From Vicingus serpentipes (GTDB taxonomy: Bacteria > Bacteroidota > Bacteroidia > Flavobacteriales_E > Vicingaceae), in NCBI RefSeq assembly GCF_007993035.1, contig NZ_VOOS01000001.1:124001-188000 (forward strand): a stretch of 64,000 nt of DNA. The letters are read 5' to 3'. Below are positions 46,333 to 55,779 of this stretch, piece after piece. The notes beneath the pieces were generated by a model. That model made no database searches, had not been told where the DNA came from, and saw only the letters and a program-made list of their open reading frames with translations. The translations under genes were made by a program, and so were the position numbers. The first letter of the stretch is position 1. Each line of letters opens with the position of its first letter.

Positions 46333-46818
46333 TTATTCTTTTTTAAGAATATCTTCTGCTTCAAAAGCAAAAGGAAGTAAATCTTTAATGCTTTTAAATA
46401 CCCATATTTTTGAATTTCCTGACTTTAAAATCACTTCAATTGGTTCTTTTTGATTCAATTCATATTCCATTAATGCCTGCCTACAAGAACCACAAGGTGA
46501 AAAAGGAAATTCATTTCCTTGTTCAGTAACAATAACAACTTTTTCTATTTTTTTATTTGGATAAGTTGACTTTGCTGAAAAAACTGCAACTCTTTCAGCA
46601 CATAAGCCAGATGGATAAGCCGAATTTTCTTGATTTGTACCTAAAACATTAATATTCCCTTCTAATAATATTAAGGAGCTTACTTTAAATTGAGAATATG
46701 GAGAATAAGAATTAGCTAAGTTTGTATCAGCAATTTTTATTAATTCAGCATCTTGATCTCCAAGAGCACTTAAATTATTATACTCTTTAAAATTTATTTC
46801 TATTTTTTTATTTACCAT
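46333..46818 (-). CDS. cdd: Cytidine deaminase
   Basis: A 161-residue zinc enzyme: the catalytic CAERVAVF (Cys ligand and Glu proton shuttle) and PCGSCRQAL (two Cys ligands), with SPYSQFKVSS forming the substrate pocket. It converts cytidine and deoxycytidine to uridine forms in nucleoside salvage. It is the homotetrameric short type. Confidence 0.95.
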   Translation of the reverse strand: MVNKKIEINFKEYNNLSALGDQDAELIKIADTNLANSYSPYSQFKVSSLILLEGNINVLGTNQENSAYPSGLCAERVAVFSAKSTYPNKKIEKVVIVTEQGNEFPFSPCGSCRQALMEYELNQKEPIEVILKSGNSKIWVFKSIKDLLPFAFEAEDILKKE

Positions 46819-47025
46819 AATAAAGAAGGTTCTATGAATTATTGTCGTCTAAAACTATACAAAAAAACGAAAGATAATTATAAGTTCTTTTTTATTTTGA
46901 TTAGCTATTCAATTTTAAAGGACTTTAGTACATTTATCAATTCGTTTTAAAGCTAAATTAATATTAGCTTTAATGTCTACAATTACATTAAATGTAACTG
47001 AAACAATTTTTAAATTAAAGTGATT

Positions 47026-47793
47026 ATGAAATTAAATTTAATACTTGGGAGCTGTTTATTACTTGCTTTATTCTCCTGTTCAAAAGAAGAAGGTGAAGGG
47101 GGGAGATCTTCTATTTCTGGAACACTTGAAGGAATTATAGTTGACAATGCAAGAACTGAAGTAAATGAAGTTATTTGTGTAACTCAAGATGATATAAAAA
47201 CAGGAGATTACTGGTTTTTAAATTCTCCTGATTCTTACGATGATTATTGTATTTGGTATAACAATATTAATGCTCCTGTTTCGGCTCCTTTGATCTCTTC
47301 AAGAACTGCTGTAAAAGTTGACTATAGCTCACTTGCTGGTGATAATAATATTACAATTGCAACAAAAACTGAAGCTGCTTTAAATGCTATTACTGGTTTA
47401 CCATTTAGTATTGTCAGAAATAATGATAAGCTAACAATTACAAATAAATTTACTGGAGATGTTAGTGATTCGGACAACGGAACCTCTAAAATGATTGTAG
47501 ATGTTATCACTCAAGGAAGAGATCAAATAATTTTACAAAGTGGAGTAATTGCAAATGAAGATGTTTTTATTATTTATGGAGATGATGATGACATTCAAGA
47601 TGATGATGTAAAATCAAACTTTGATGGCACTTTTAAGTTTAAAAACTTAAGAAAGGGCTCTTACAGAATTTTTGCTTACAGTGAAGATCCTTCACTTCCT
47701 AACCCTCTTGTTCCAGTTACTAAATCTATCGATATTGGAAAAAATGAAGATGCTAATATTGGTTCAATTTCAATAGAATTAAAAGATAATTAA
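47026..47793 (+). CDS. Surface-type lipoprotein heading VTC/DUF4956 operon
   Basis: About 255 residues with a lipoprotein signal (LALFSC, Cys18), and SKEEG after the Cys resembles the Bacteroidota surface-export signal. Residues about 60-150 resemble a repeat I remember from phage-tail and extracellular proteins: YWFLNSPDSYDDYCIWYNN, then TKTEAALNAI and KLTITNKFTG. An Asp-rich loop (GDDDDIQDDD) that may bind calcium follows. The C-terminal about 60 residues (FDGTFKFKNLRKGSYRIFAYSED) resemble a carboxypeptidase-regulatory-like beta-sandwich. I prefer the ATG at 47026 to the GTG two codons earlier. Function is unknown. It precedes the VTC gene by 15 bases. Confidence 0.75.
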   Translation: MKLNLILGSCLLLALFSCSKEEGEGGRSSISGTLEGIIVDNARTEVNEVICVTQDDIKTGDYWFLNSPDSYDDYCIWYNNINAPVSAPLISSRTAVKVDYSSLAGDNNITIATKTEAALNAITGLPFSIVRNNDKLTITNKFTGDVSDSDNGTSKMIVDVITQGRDQIILQSGVIANEDVFIIYGDDDDIQDDDVKSNFDGTFKFKNLRKGSYRIFAYSEDPSLPNPLVPVTKSIDIGKNEDANIGSISIELKDN

Positions 47794-47808
47794 TTCTACC
47801 AGCTAATT

Positions 47809-48567
47809 ATGAGTGAATTGGATAATGTATTAAAACTGTTTGACCCTATTTCTTTAAAAGAAATGGATAGAGTTAAATTACTCAATAGAGTTGACACAAA
47901 ATATGTATTCGATATTTCTACTTTAATAAAAGTATTACCTGAAATTAGCACCTATTATTTTATTTTAGAAATAGATGGTAAACGAACTAACAGCTACCAA
48001 ACTTTATACTTCGATACGGCAAATTTTGATTCTTATATTCAACATCAAAATGGAAAATTAAATAGAACCAAAATAAGGTTTAGAAAATATATTGAGTCTG
48101 ATTTAAATTTCTTAGAAATAAAATTTAAAAATAATAAAGAACGAACTATTAAAAACCGTATAAAAGCTGCCGACATTGAAACAGTTCTATCGACTGAATC
48201 AAGTAATTTTATTAATGAAAACTCAAAACTAAATCCAAATGAATTGAGTGCTTCATTATGGAATAGTTTCACTCGTATAACACTAACTCATAAAACAATA
48301 AACGAAAGACTTACTATAGATTTAAATCTTGGATTTAAAAACAATAAAACACAAGAGGAAACAAGTATTCCTCACATTGTAATTGCCGAATTAAAACAAG
48401 GAAAAGCAAATGTAGGTTCTGACTTTGTGAAAATCATAAAAAAACAACATGTTAGACCAATGGGAATGAGTAAGTATTGTATTGGTACCGCATTACTTAA
48501 CAAACAATTAAAATCAAATAATTTTAAAGAACGAATATTAAAAATTAATAAATTAAAACATGCTTAA
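47809..48567 (+). CDS. VTC-domain polyphosphate polymerase-like protein
   Basis: The 252-residue cytoplasmic protein matches the VTC domain, the tunnel-shaped catalytic domain of yeast Vtc4. Key segments are LLNRVDTKYVF at the start, YQTLYFDT, the basic strand TKIRFRKY, FLEIKFK with the metal-binding Glu, and the closing MSKYCIGTAL. The basic residues lining the tunnel are present, so polyphosphate synthesis from nucleotide triphosphate is possible. SPX and membrane domains of the yeast enzyme are absent; the membrane part is probably supplied by the next gene, which overlaps by 8 bases. Confidence 0.88.
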   Translation: MSELDNVLKLFDPISLKEMDRVKLLNRVDTKYVFDISTLIKVLPEISTYYFILEIDGKRTNSYQTLYFDTANFDSYIQHQNGKLNRTKIRFRKYIESDLNFLEIKFKNNKERTIKNRIKAADIETVLSTESSNFINENSKLNPNELSASLWNSFTRITLTHKTINERLTIDLNLGFKNNKTQEETSIPHIVIAELKQGKANVGSDFVKIIKKQHVRPMGMSKYCIGTALLNKQLKSNNFKERILKINKLKHA

Positions 48568-49240
48568 CGACTTACTTTTAAAAATTCCAATTTTAGGTTC
48601 AAAACTATGGGATGTAAATGATTTTGGAGAACTAATTATTCGATTTGTTTTCGACTTTATAGTAGCTTTTATTTTGATAAGAGTTATCTATTATCCTACA
48701 CATAGAAGAAAAGATTATTTATTTACCTTCTTTTTGTTCAATATTTTAATTTTCTTCATATGTATATTACTTAGTAGTGTTAAATTAAAACTTGGTTTTG
48801 CTTTTGGTTTATTTGCTATTTTTGGTATCCTCAGATATAGAACCGAGCAGCTTCCAATTAAGGAAATGACCTATTTATTTATGATTATTGCAATTGCAAT
48901 AATTAATTCTTTAACAGACAATAAAATAACACTATCGGAAGTACTTTTTACCAACTTTACAATTGTTTTTGCGACTTACTTACTCGAAAAAGTTTTTCTA
49001 CTTAAGCATGAATCTCGAAAAATCATTAACTATGAAAAGATTGAGAACATAAAACCTGAAAACCACCCTATTCTTATTGATGATTTAAAAGAAAGAACTG
49101 GATTAAAAATTCATAGAGTTCAAATTGGAAAAGTTGATTTTTTAAGAGATACAGCTCAACTTAGAGTATTTTATTTTGAAGATGATTCAGATTCCAATTA
49201 TGACGAGTCTACTCCAACTGTAAGTAATTTTAATGAATAG
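48560..49240 (+). CDS. DUF4956 membrane protein
   Basis: The 226-residue protein has about four to five transmembrane helices (between residues 25 and 145) and the family hallmark FGLFAIFGILRYRTEQLPIKEM between helices. A C-terminal cytoplasmic domain of about 75 residues follows. DUF4956 proteins are frequently encoded next to VTC-domain proteins, as here, and may form the membrane channel or anchor for polyphosphate. It overlaps both neighbours by 8 bases, which indicates tight stoichiometric translation. Confidence 0.88.
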   Translation: MLNDLLLKIPILGSKLWDVNDFGELIIRFVFDFIVAFILIRVIYYPTHRRKDYLFTFFLFNILIFFICILLSSVKLKLGFAFGLFAIFGILRYRTEQLPIKEMTYLFMIIAIAIINSLTDNKITLSEVLFTNFTIVFATYLLEKVFLLKHESRKIINYEKIENIKPENHPILIDDLKERTGLKIHRVQIGKVDFLRDTAQLRVFYFEDDSDSNYDESTPTVSNFNE

Positions 49241-49871
49241 AATTCTATTCATATTATTTTTCATCTCGCCATGCCTCGTTTTTTCCCAAGTTTTAAGCGA
49301 TGCTAAGTTATGGACAGGAATTTCTGTCTCAAAAAAAATAAACGATTTTAATTTTTCTATAAGTGAAGAATATCGTCGTTCAGAGAACTTATCTCAAACA
49401 GATAAAATATTTACTGAATTTGATATTAGTTATAAGGTAATCAAAAATTTAACTGCTGGTATTACTTATCGTTTTAACCAAGATCGAAACTTCGAACAAG
49501 GTGGTTTTGACTTTAACCATCGATTTAATTTTGATTTGGGTTATGATTATGATTTTAATGATTTTGAATTTTCTCTTAGAACAAGATATCAAGTTAGTAA
49601 AGAAATTTACTCTTCAGATAAGCTTAATCGAAATAAGTTAGCCATTAAATATAAACTTAACAAACAAATTCACCCTTACATCTCTTATGAATTATTCTAT
49701 CAGTTTAATGATATAAGAGCTTTTAATAGAGATAGAATTGAGATGGGAACAAAATATAAAATTAACAAAAACAACAGCTTAAAATTGGGCTATATCTTTG
49801 AAGACAAGTTTAACCGTAAAAACTTAGAGCACAATCATATTTACTTTATTAATTACAGTATAGAAATTTAA
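49233..49871 (+). CDS. DUF2490-type outer-membrane beta-barrel
   Basis: The 212-residue protein has a signal peptide ending LVFSQ. Its repetitive amphipathic strands have aromatic girdles (SISEEYRRSENL, GITYRFNQDRNF, LGYIFEDKF). These match the small DUF2490 barrel family. Unlike most barrels it ends in YSIEI rather than Phe. As the last gene of the VTC operon it could carry the product or a signal across the outer membrane; this is inferred from gene order only. Confidence 0.8.
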   Translation: MNRILFILFFISPCLVFSQVLSDAKLWTGISVSKKINDFNFSISEEYRRSENLSQTDKIFTEFDISYKVIKNLTAGITYRFNQDRNFEQGGFDFNHRFNFDLGYDYDFNDFEFSLRTRYQVSKEIYSSDKLNRNKLAIKYKLNKQIHPYISYELFYQFNDIRAFNRDRIEMGTKYKINKNNSLKLGYIFEDKFNRKNLEHNHIYFINYSIEI

Positions 49872-49891
49872 ATTAAGCTTGATATAATTTT

Positions 49892-49899
49892 TATATTTG
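49892..49899 (+). promoter_or_regulatory. -7 promoter element (TATATTTG) of PASTA gene
   Basis: TATATTTG fits TAnnTTTG, 30 bases before the ATG at 49930. No terminator is visible after the DUF2490 gene. Confidence 0.5.
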
Positions 49900-49929
49900 C
49901 TTCTCGTTAATATTCTGCAAACTATACTA

Positions 49930-50751
49930 ATGTTAAAATTTATATTCAGTAAAACTTTTTTAATTAACCTATTAATTATATTAACAGTAATTACAATTGC
50001 TATTTGGGGTATTTTCAAATACTTAGACAGTTATACTTTAAATAGTCAAACAATTAGTGTACCTTCATTAGAAGGACTCACCATTACTGAAGTTGAAGAA
50101 ATTTTAACTGAAAAAAAATTAAGATATCAAATTCTAGATTCTATATATGTAGAGAATAATGAACGAGGTATTGTGCTTGAGCAACAACCAGCTACCGATG
50201 ATTTGGTTAAAGAAAATAGAACCATCTACATCACAATGTCTAAAATTATTCCTCCTAAAATGAGTATGCCAGATATTGTAGACATGAGTTTGAGAGTTGC
50301 TGCGGCAAAAATAGAGAGCTATGGCCTAAAAGTAGGTAAGCTAAGTTATTTCCCTTCAGAGTGTGTTAATTGTGTACTTGAAGTAAAAATTAAAAATGTA
50401 GTGATTAAATCTGGTCAAGAAATTGAAAAGGGGGCTGTTGTTGATTTAGTTTTAGGGAGTGGAACAAGCTCAGAAAAAGTATTTGCTCCATATTTGATTG
50501 GACTTTCAAAAGAAGATGCATCTCAAAAAATACAAGCTTCTTTTTTAAACATTGGTGCTGAAATTTACACTGATTGTTCTACAAAAGAAGATTCAATTTC
50601 AGCAAAAGTTTACAAACAATCTCCACAAAGAAGTGAAAATATTACAGTAAATATGGGTAGCCCTATTGATTTATGGTTTACTTGTGATACGTCAAAAATC
50701 AAAATTTCTGTAGTTGACTCTTTAAACGTAAATTTACTGAATGAAGAATAA
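49930..50751 (+). CDS. Membrane-anchored PASTA-domain protein
   Basis: About 273 residues: one N-terminal transmembrane helix (about residues 9-29) followed by three PASTA repeats (about 40-115, 115-185 and 185-260). The repeats are marked by VPSLEGLTITEVEEIL, MPDIVDMSLRVAAAKI and APYLIGLSKEDASQKI. PASTA domains bind peptidoglycan fragments and usually sit on Ser/Thr kinases or PBPs, but no kinase domain is present. An in-frame TTG at 49897 is rejected because the promoter overlaps it. It overlaps the next gene by 11 bases. Confidence 0.88.
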   Translation: MLKFIFSKTFLINLLIILTVITIAIWGIFKYLDSYTLNSQTISVPSLEGLTITEVEEILTEKKLRYQILDSIYVENNERGIVLEQQPATDDLVKENRTIYITMSKIIPPKMSMPDIVDMSLRVAAAKIESYGLKVGKLSYFPSECVNCVLEVKIKNVVIKSGQEIEKGAVVDLVLGSGTSSEKVFAPYLIGLSKEDASQKIQASFLNIGAEIYTDCSTKEDSISAKVYKQSPQRSENITVNMGSPIDLWFTCDTSKIKISVVDSLNVNLLNEE

Positions 50752-52606
50752 TATTTTATACATAATTATATTCATACTTACACCATTTTTTGTTTTTTCA
50801 CAAAAAGACACCCTATTAGAATTAGGTGTAAATAAAAAAATTATAAACGAAAGGTTTAAGGAAGCTAATAATGAAGTTTCTTTATTAAGAAAAAAAAATA
50901 ATTCATCATCATACAAAAAAGCAAGTTCATTGCCTTTTTTTGATGACTTCTCTCAACAAGAATATTATCCTGACGCTTCTAAATGGATGGACAATGCTGT
51001 TTATATTAATTCAAACTATGCTGTTAATCCAATTTCATATGGAGTTGCTACTTTTGATGGTTTAGACTCAACAGGATACCCATATAACTTTATTAATTCT
51101 ACTGCTCAAGGTGTTGCAGATTATCTCACTTCAAAACCAATTGATTTAACAACTCCTACAGACAGTGTCTATTTAAGTTTTTTCTACCAACCGCAGGGTA
51201 TAGGAAATAAACCTGAAACATCTGATAGTTTAAAAGTTGAATTTTTTCGTTTATCAGATAGCACATGGGTAAGAAAATGGGCTGCCGGTGGTTCTGCTCT
51301 TCAACCATTTAAGCAAGTAATGATTGCAGTTGACACTTCGTTTCATAAAGCAAATTTTCAATTTAGATTTAAAAATTATGCTACACTTTCTGGAAATGTT
51401 GATCATTGGAATGTTGACTATGTGTATTTAAATGACAATAGAAATTATTTAGATACAACTATAAATGATGTTGCTTTAACTGGAAATTTCTACAACTTTT
51501 TAAATGAATACACTCGAATGCCTTGGCAACATTATATTATTGATACAATTGGATTTATGGCTTCAGCTATAGATGTAGCATATAGAAATAATACCAGTTC
51601 ACCATTTGGTGTTTTTTATAGATATAATGTAATATCTGATAATGGAAGTGGTTCATTAATTGAGGATTATCCTCCTCCTGGTTCCAATAAAAATGTTTTT
51701 CCTTATTCTACTTTAATTGAACCGCAAGCAGTATATGATCTAGGAACAAATGATTTTAGCTTCCCATTTGATGCAGCAGCTACATCAAAAGTATTTCAAG
51801 TTAAAAATTACTTTAATTTAGGTGGTCTACCCGACGACCATCAAGAAAATGATACAGTTGTAAGTTATCAAGTATTTGGAAATGATTATGCCTATGATGA
51901 TGGAAGCGCCGAAGTTGGTTATGGAGTTCAAGGAATAGGATCAAAATTAGCTCATCAATTTAGCATTAAAAAAAGCGACACATTAACTTCTTTGAAAATG
52001 TATTTTAGCCCTATAACCAACAATATGAGTGCTAAAACCTTTAAACTGACCATTTGGAGTAATCTATCTCCAGAAACAGTTATTTACCAACAAAATGCTT
52101 ACTACTCACCTATTTATTCTAATACTAATGAATTTTTAGAATATCTTTTAGATGCTCCTCTATACCTTCCTGCTGGAACTTATTATGTTGGCTATGAGAA
52201 AATATCTGAAGATTTTTTAAATTTAGGTTGGGATTTAAATACAAACAATAGCAATAAAGTATTTTTTAATGCTGTTGGTATATGGCAAAATGCAACTGTA
52301 AATGGTTCTTTAATGGTACGACCTGTATTTGGAGCTTATCCAGATCCAGTAATTAGTATTAAAGAACATAATAACTACTTAAATGATATAAACATCTACC
52401 CTAATCCTACTTCTAGTAATTTATATTTCAAAGCAAACACTCCTTATACTATAGACATAACAGATATGTATGGTAAGTTAATTGAGAGTTATACTGAATC
52501 TACTAATAAAATTATAGATGTATCTTTCTTAAAGAATGGTATATATCTATTTAAGTTTAGTAATAACAAATCTTCTATTACCAAGAAGATAATCATTTCA
52601 AAATAA
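50741..52606 (+). CDS. T9SS type A cargo protein
   Basis: The 621-residue protein has a signal peptide ending FFVFSQ. A lectin- or jelly-roll-like region follows (FDDFSQQEYYPDASKW...VYLSFFYQPQG). A second beta-rich region contains AYDDGSAEVGYGVQ and TFKLTIWSN. The C-terminal sorting domain spans about 550-621 (INIYPNPTSSNLYF ... LKNGIYLFKFSNN ... KKIIISK). It is exported across the outer membrane by T9SS. Its enzymatic or binding role is unknown. It overlaps the PASTA gene by 11 bases and precedes rluD by 8. Confidence 0.88.
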   Translation: MKNNILYIIIFILTPFFVFSQKDTLLELGVNKKIINERFKEANNEVSLLRKKNNSSSYKKASSLPFFDDFSQQEYYPDASKWMDNAVYINSNYAVNPISYGVATFDGLDSTGYPYNFINSTAQGVADYLTSKPIDLTTPTDSVYLSFFYQPQGIGNKPETSDSLKVEFFRLSDSTWVRKWAAGGSALQPFKQVMIAVDTSFHKANFQFRFKNYATLSGNVDHWNVDYVYLNDNRNYLDTTINDVALTGNFYNFLNEYTRMPWQHYIIDTIGFMASAIDVAYRNNTSSPFGVFYRYNVISDNGSGSLIEDYPPPGSNKNVFPYSTLIEPQAVYDLGTNDFSFPFDAAATSKVFQVKNYFNLGGLPDDHQENDTVVSYQVFGNDYAYDDGSAEVGYGVQGIGSKLAHQFSIKKSDTLTSLKMYFSPITNNMSAKTFKLTIWSNLSPETVIYQQNAYYSPIYSNTNEFLEYLLDAPLYLPAGTYYVGYEKISEDFLNLGWDLNTNNSNKVFFNAVGIWQNATVNGSLMVRPVFGAYPDPVISIKEHNNYLNDINIYPNPTSSNLYFKANTPYTIDITDMYGKLIESYTESTNKIIDVSFLKNGIYLFKFSNNKSSITKKIIISK

Positions 52607-52614
52607 AAATATAA

Positions 52615-53652
52615 GTGCAAGAGCATATAGAAGACGATCATTTAGAAGAAGAGCAAGAACTCTTTGAACACTATAACTTTATAGCTGATAAAGGACAAGA
52701 ATTTGTTAGAATTGACAAGTTTTTAATGGATAGGATACCTAATACATCAAGAAGTAAAATCCAAACTGCAGCATCCTCTGGCACCATTTTAGTAAATACT
52801 AAAGTTGTTAAGTCTAATTATAAAGTAAAACCTTTTGATGAAATTTCTATTGTTTTACCTTATCCACCTAGAGTTTTAGAACTAATACCTGAAAATATTC
52901 CTATCAACATTGTATATGAAGATAAAGACGTTTTAGTACTTAATAAACAAGCCGACATGGTGGTTCATCCTGGTTATGGAAACTATACAGGAACACTTGT
53001 AAATGCTTTAATTTATCATTTTGATAATTTACCTGATAATACTTTAAACAATAGGCCTGGGTTAGTTCATCGCTTAGATAAAAATACAACTGGTATAATG
53101 GTAATTGCTAAGACAGAACATGCAATGAACCACTTATCAAATCAATTTTTTGAACGAACTACAGAAAGGAGATATAATGCAATTGTTTGGGGAGATTTTG
53201 AAGATGATGAAGGAACTGTAATTGGAAATGTTGGTAGAAGTTTAAAAAACAGAAAAGTAATGAATGTGTTTCCAGATGGAGATTTTGGAAAACATGCAGT
53301 AACTCATTACAAAGTTCTAAAAAGATTCGGTTATGTAACTTTAATTGAATGTAAATTAGAAACAGGAAGAACGCACCAAATACGAGTTCACATGAAACAT
53401 ATCGGGCATACGCTATTTAATGATTATGAGTATGGTGGTGATAGCATATTAAAAGGAACCTCATTTGCTAAATACAAACAGTTTATCAATAATTGTTTTG
53501 AAATATTGCCTAGACAAGCCTTACATGCTAAATCATTAGGATTTACACACCCAACAAGTGGAGAATGGATGCAATTTGACTCTGAATTACCTGACGATAT
53601 GAAAATGGTGTTAAGTAAATGGGAGACTTACGTTGCAAATAGAGAAGAATAA
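52615..53652 (+). CDS. rluD: RluD-family 23S rRNA pseudouridine synthase
   Basis: A 345-residue protein starting at GTG, with an N-terminal acidic stretch, an S4 RNA-binding domain (RIDKFLMDRIPNTSRSKIQ, about 30-85) and the RluA-family catalytic domain. The latter contains the HRLDKNTTGIMV motif with catalytic Asp, and GRTHQIRVHM. It should isomerise uridines of 23S rRNA helix 69. It is the third gene of the PASTA-T9SS cargo unit, and its stop touches the stop of the convergent SPOR gene with no gap. Confidence 0.92.
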   Translation: MQEHIEDDHLEEEQELFEHYNFIADKGQEFVRIDKFLMDRIPNTSRSKIQTAASSGTILVNTKVVKSNYKVKPFDEISIVLPYPPRVLELIPENIPINIVYEDKDVLVLNKQADMVVHPGYGNYTGTLVNALIYHFDNLPDNTLNNRPGLVHRLDKNTTGIMVIAKTEHAMNHLSNQFFERTTERRYNAIVWGDFEDDEGTVIGNVGRSLKNRKVMNVFPDGDFGKHAVTHYKVLKRFGYVTLIECKLETGRTHQIRVHMKHIGHTLFNDYEYGGDSILKGTSFAKYKQFINNCFEILPRQALHAKSLGFTHPTSGEWMQFDSELPDDMKMVLSKWETYVANREE

Positions 53653-55722
53653 TTACTCTCCTTCTAATATTTCTATTGCTTTATTTACAGGTATTAACTT
53701 TTCTTCATGAAGTGCAATAACAAAAGCTCCACCTATTCCTTTTTCAATAATTTCTTTCTTGAAATTTTCAGCTTCATCTAATGTTTTGAAATTACCTACA
53801 GTATAACGAGTTAAATCATTTTCACCCATTTTTTGATCTACATCACCTATTTCAATAAACTTAGAAAGCACCTCTGTTGGTAATTGATTTTTATATATAC
53901 CAACTTGTATTTTAAAACTTATTGCAGCTTTATCATATTTAGCAGAAGCCTTATTTATAATATTTTCTTTATGAGTAGTTTTTACACCAGCTTCTGTTAA
54001 TGGAATTCTTTTTCCTCCTTTGTATGCTACTATAAATGCATCATTAACACCATAATCAATTGCTAAATCTAATTTTTGAGATGCGGCTTCTTCAATAGTT
54101 TTATAAGATCCTGAATATAAGTATTTATACAAACCATCATCAGCTTTAATCTCCATGATATTAGTCAACTTATTAAAACTATTAATTGGCTGTTTCTTAG
54201 AAAAAGCTCCCAATTGAATTCTAAATAAAAGTTCATTTGGATTATCTGAATTAAGAGATTGATTTTCTACTGCCATATTATTAGCCTCATCTCCAACTGA
54301 AATCAGCTTACCATCTTTTTCTTCTGTTACCACTATAGCAGCATCAAATCCTTGTTTAGTTAATTCCATTTTTCTTTTTAATGCTTCTGGCAAGTTATCA
54401 TAATTACCTACAGCGATTACAGTCAAGCTATCTCCAAAGGTTTTTATTTCAACATCAGGAATACTTAAGAATTTATCAACTAAATCTGCATCAATAGCTT
54501 CAGTAAATGAACCTACCTGAACTCTATAAACTTTATTCTTTGGCGCCTTTTCTGCTGCAATCAATTTATTTTCAATGTCAGCAAAAACACCAGTAGAATC
54601 TAAATATCTTTGATAAATTTCATCAATCATTTCATCTGTCATTTCAACTCCGTTAGGAGAAACTGGCATTCCTTCTCTAGATTCTAATTCATCATCTTTA
54701 TAATTAGGAACAAAATCAGTATCTCTATCTAAAGGACATCCTTTATCATCAACTTCAACTCCTTCAGGAGTCCAAGGGCATTCATCAATAAAATCAATAA
54801 CTCCATCACCGTCTTCATCCTCATTGTCATAAGTTAGATAATCAATATCTTCATCAAAAGTGTTAATCACATCTTCTTTTTTATGCTTTAAGAAATTATA
54901 ACTTATAGAAAAAGAACTCATTAAAAACTTATCATTCCCTTTATTTCCTGGTTGAGAACCAATTCGCTCACCTCCACTATTAGATGTAACATTATCAACT
55001 AAATCTGAAAAAGTATAGTGCATTGTTGCTCCTATTGAAAAATCAATGTTTTTTGTTAAATGCATTTGAGCACCAATACCAACAGGAATCGAAAATGTTC
55101 TTTCTTGATATTTACCCTTTCCATCAGAATTCATTTCCCTTAAGTCAGTTTCATAAACATAATCTCGATGAATAATTACCGCATCACTAGCATTAACATC
55201 AGATTCTGGAAGGTTTCTAATTGATCCATCTGACCAATAATTATACTTATTACCATAAGAATCATACAAATCAGTTTTAGAAAGAAATTCAACTGACTCT
55301 ATTCCTAATGAAATAAATGGGTTAATAACTCTTTTTTCAGGTAGGATATGATGAAAATTATACATCAATGCAAATCCACCAACTGTAATTTGAGACTTGA
55401 AATTTAAATTTCGATCTATAGATCTTTCATTAGCACTTAAAGAGCCAAAAAGGACATAGAATTTTGTTGTAAGAAAAGGATTTATTTGCTGTTTAACATG
55501 AAGATCGTATCCAATATTACTTATTAAAGCGTTTCCTCTTTGGGCATCTAAAATATCACCATAAAATTTAAACATGCCAACACCTAATCCTATTGTTGGC
55601 CCATAAAATTGTTGCTTAGGTAATTCTTTTTTTTCTGGAATGCTATCTTCCCTTACTTCATATCCAAAAGATGATAAAGAGAAAAAAGATAATAGTAATA
55701 ATACCAGTAATTTATTAATCAT
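53653..55722 (-). CDS. Outer-membrane barrel with TSP3 repeats and three SPOR-like repeats
   Basis: The 689-residue protein has a signal peptide ending SSFG. An outer-membrane-barrel-like N-terminal domain (about 35-280; GLGVGMFKFYGDI) follows. Thrombospondin type 3 calcium repeats come next (DEDGDGVIDFIDECPWTPEGVEVDDKGCP, split by a second DTDFVPNYKDDELES). Three SPOR-like repeats then start YRVQVGSF (about 395), FRIQLGAF (about 500) and FKIQVGIY (about 610). SPOR domains bind glycan strands lacking stem peptides. The protein could thus link outer membrane to peptidoglycan. It is the last gene of a three-gene minus-strand operon. Confidence 0.85.
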   Translation of the reverse strand: MINKLLVLLLLSFFSLSSFGYEVREDSIPEKKELPKQQFYGPTIGLGVGMFKFYGDILDAQRGNALISNIGYDLHVKQQINPFLTTKFYVLFGSLSANERSIDRNLNFKSQITVGGFALMYNFHHILPEKRVINPFISLGIESVEFLSKTDLYDSYGNKYNYWSDGSIRNLPESDVNASDAVIIHRDYVYETDLREMNSDGKGKYQERTFSIPVGIGAQMHLTKNIDFSIGATMHYTFSDLVDNVTSNSGGERIGSQPGNKGNDKFLMSSFSISYNFLKHKKEDVINTFDEDIDYLTYDNEDEDGDGVIDFIDECPWTPEGVEVDDKGCPLDRDTDFVPNYKDDELESREGMPVSPNGVEMTDEMIDEIYQRYLDSTGVFADIENKLIAAEKAPKNKVYRVQVGSFTEAIDADLVDKFLSIPDVEIKTFGDSLTVIAVGNYDNLPEALKRKMELTKQGFDAAIVVTEEKDGKLISVGDEANNMAVENQSLNSDNPNELLFRIQLGAFSKKQPINSFNKLTNIMEIKADDGLYKYLYSGSYKTIEEAASQKLDLAIDYGVNDAFIVAYKGGKRIPLTEAGVKTTHKENIINKASAKYDKAAISFKIQVGIYKNQLPTEVLSKFIEIGDVDQKMGENDLTRYTVGNFKTLDEAENFKKEIIEKGIGGAFVIALHEEKLIPVNKAIEILEGE

Positions 55723-55779
55723 AAATATAAATACTCAAACTTAGTACGTAAATAAATAATAAAAGATGCAGTTAATTTT

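Noticed and set aside
46846-46852. CGTCTAA resembling the -10 of the ECF promoters
   Set aside because: No GTGAC occurs at the 15-base spacing seen in the two good copies (the corresponding bases read GAAGGT), so I do not add the VTC operon to that regulon.
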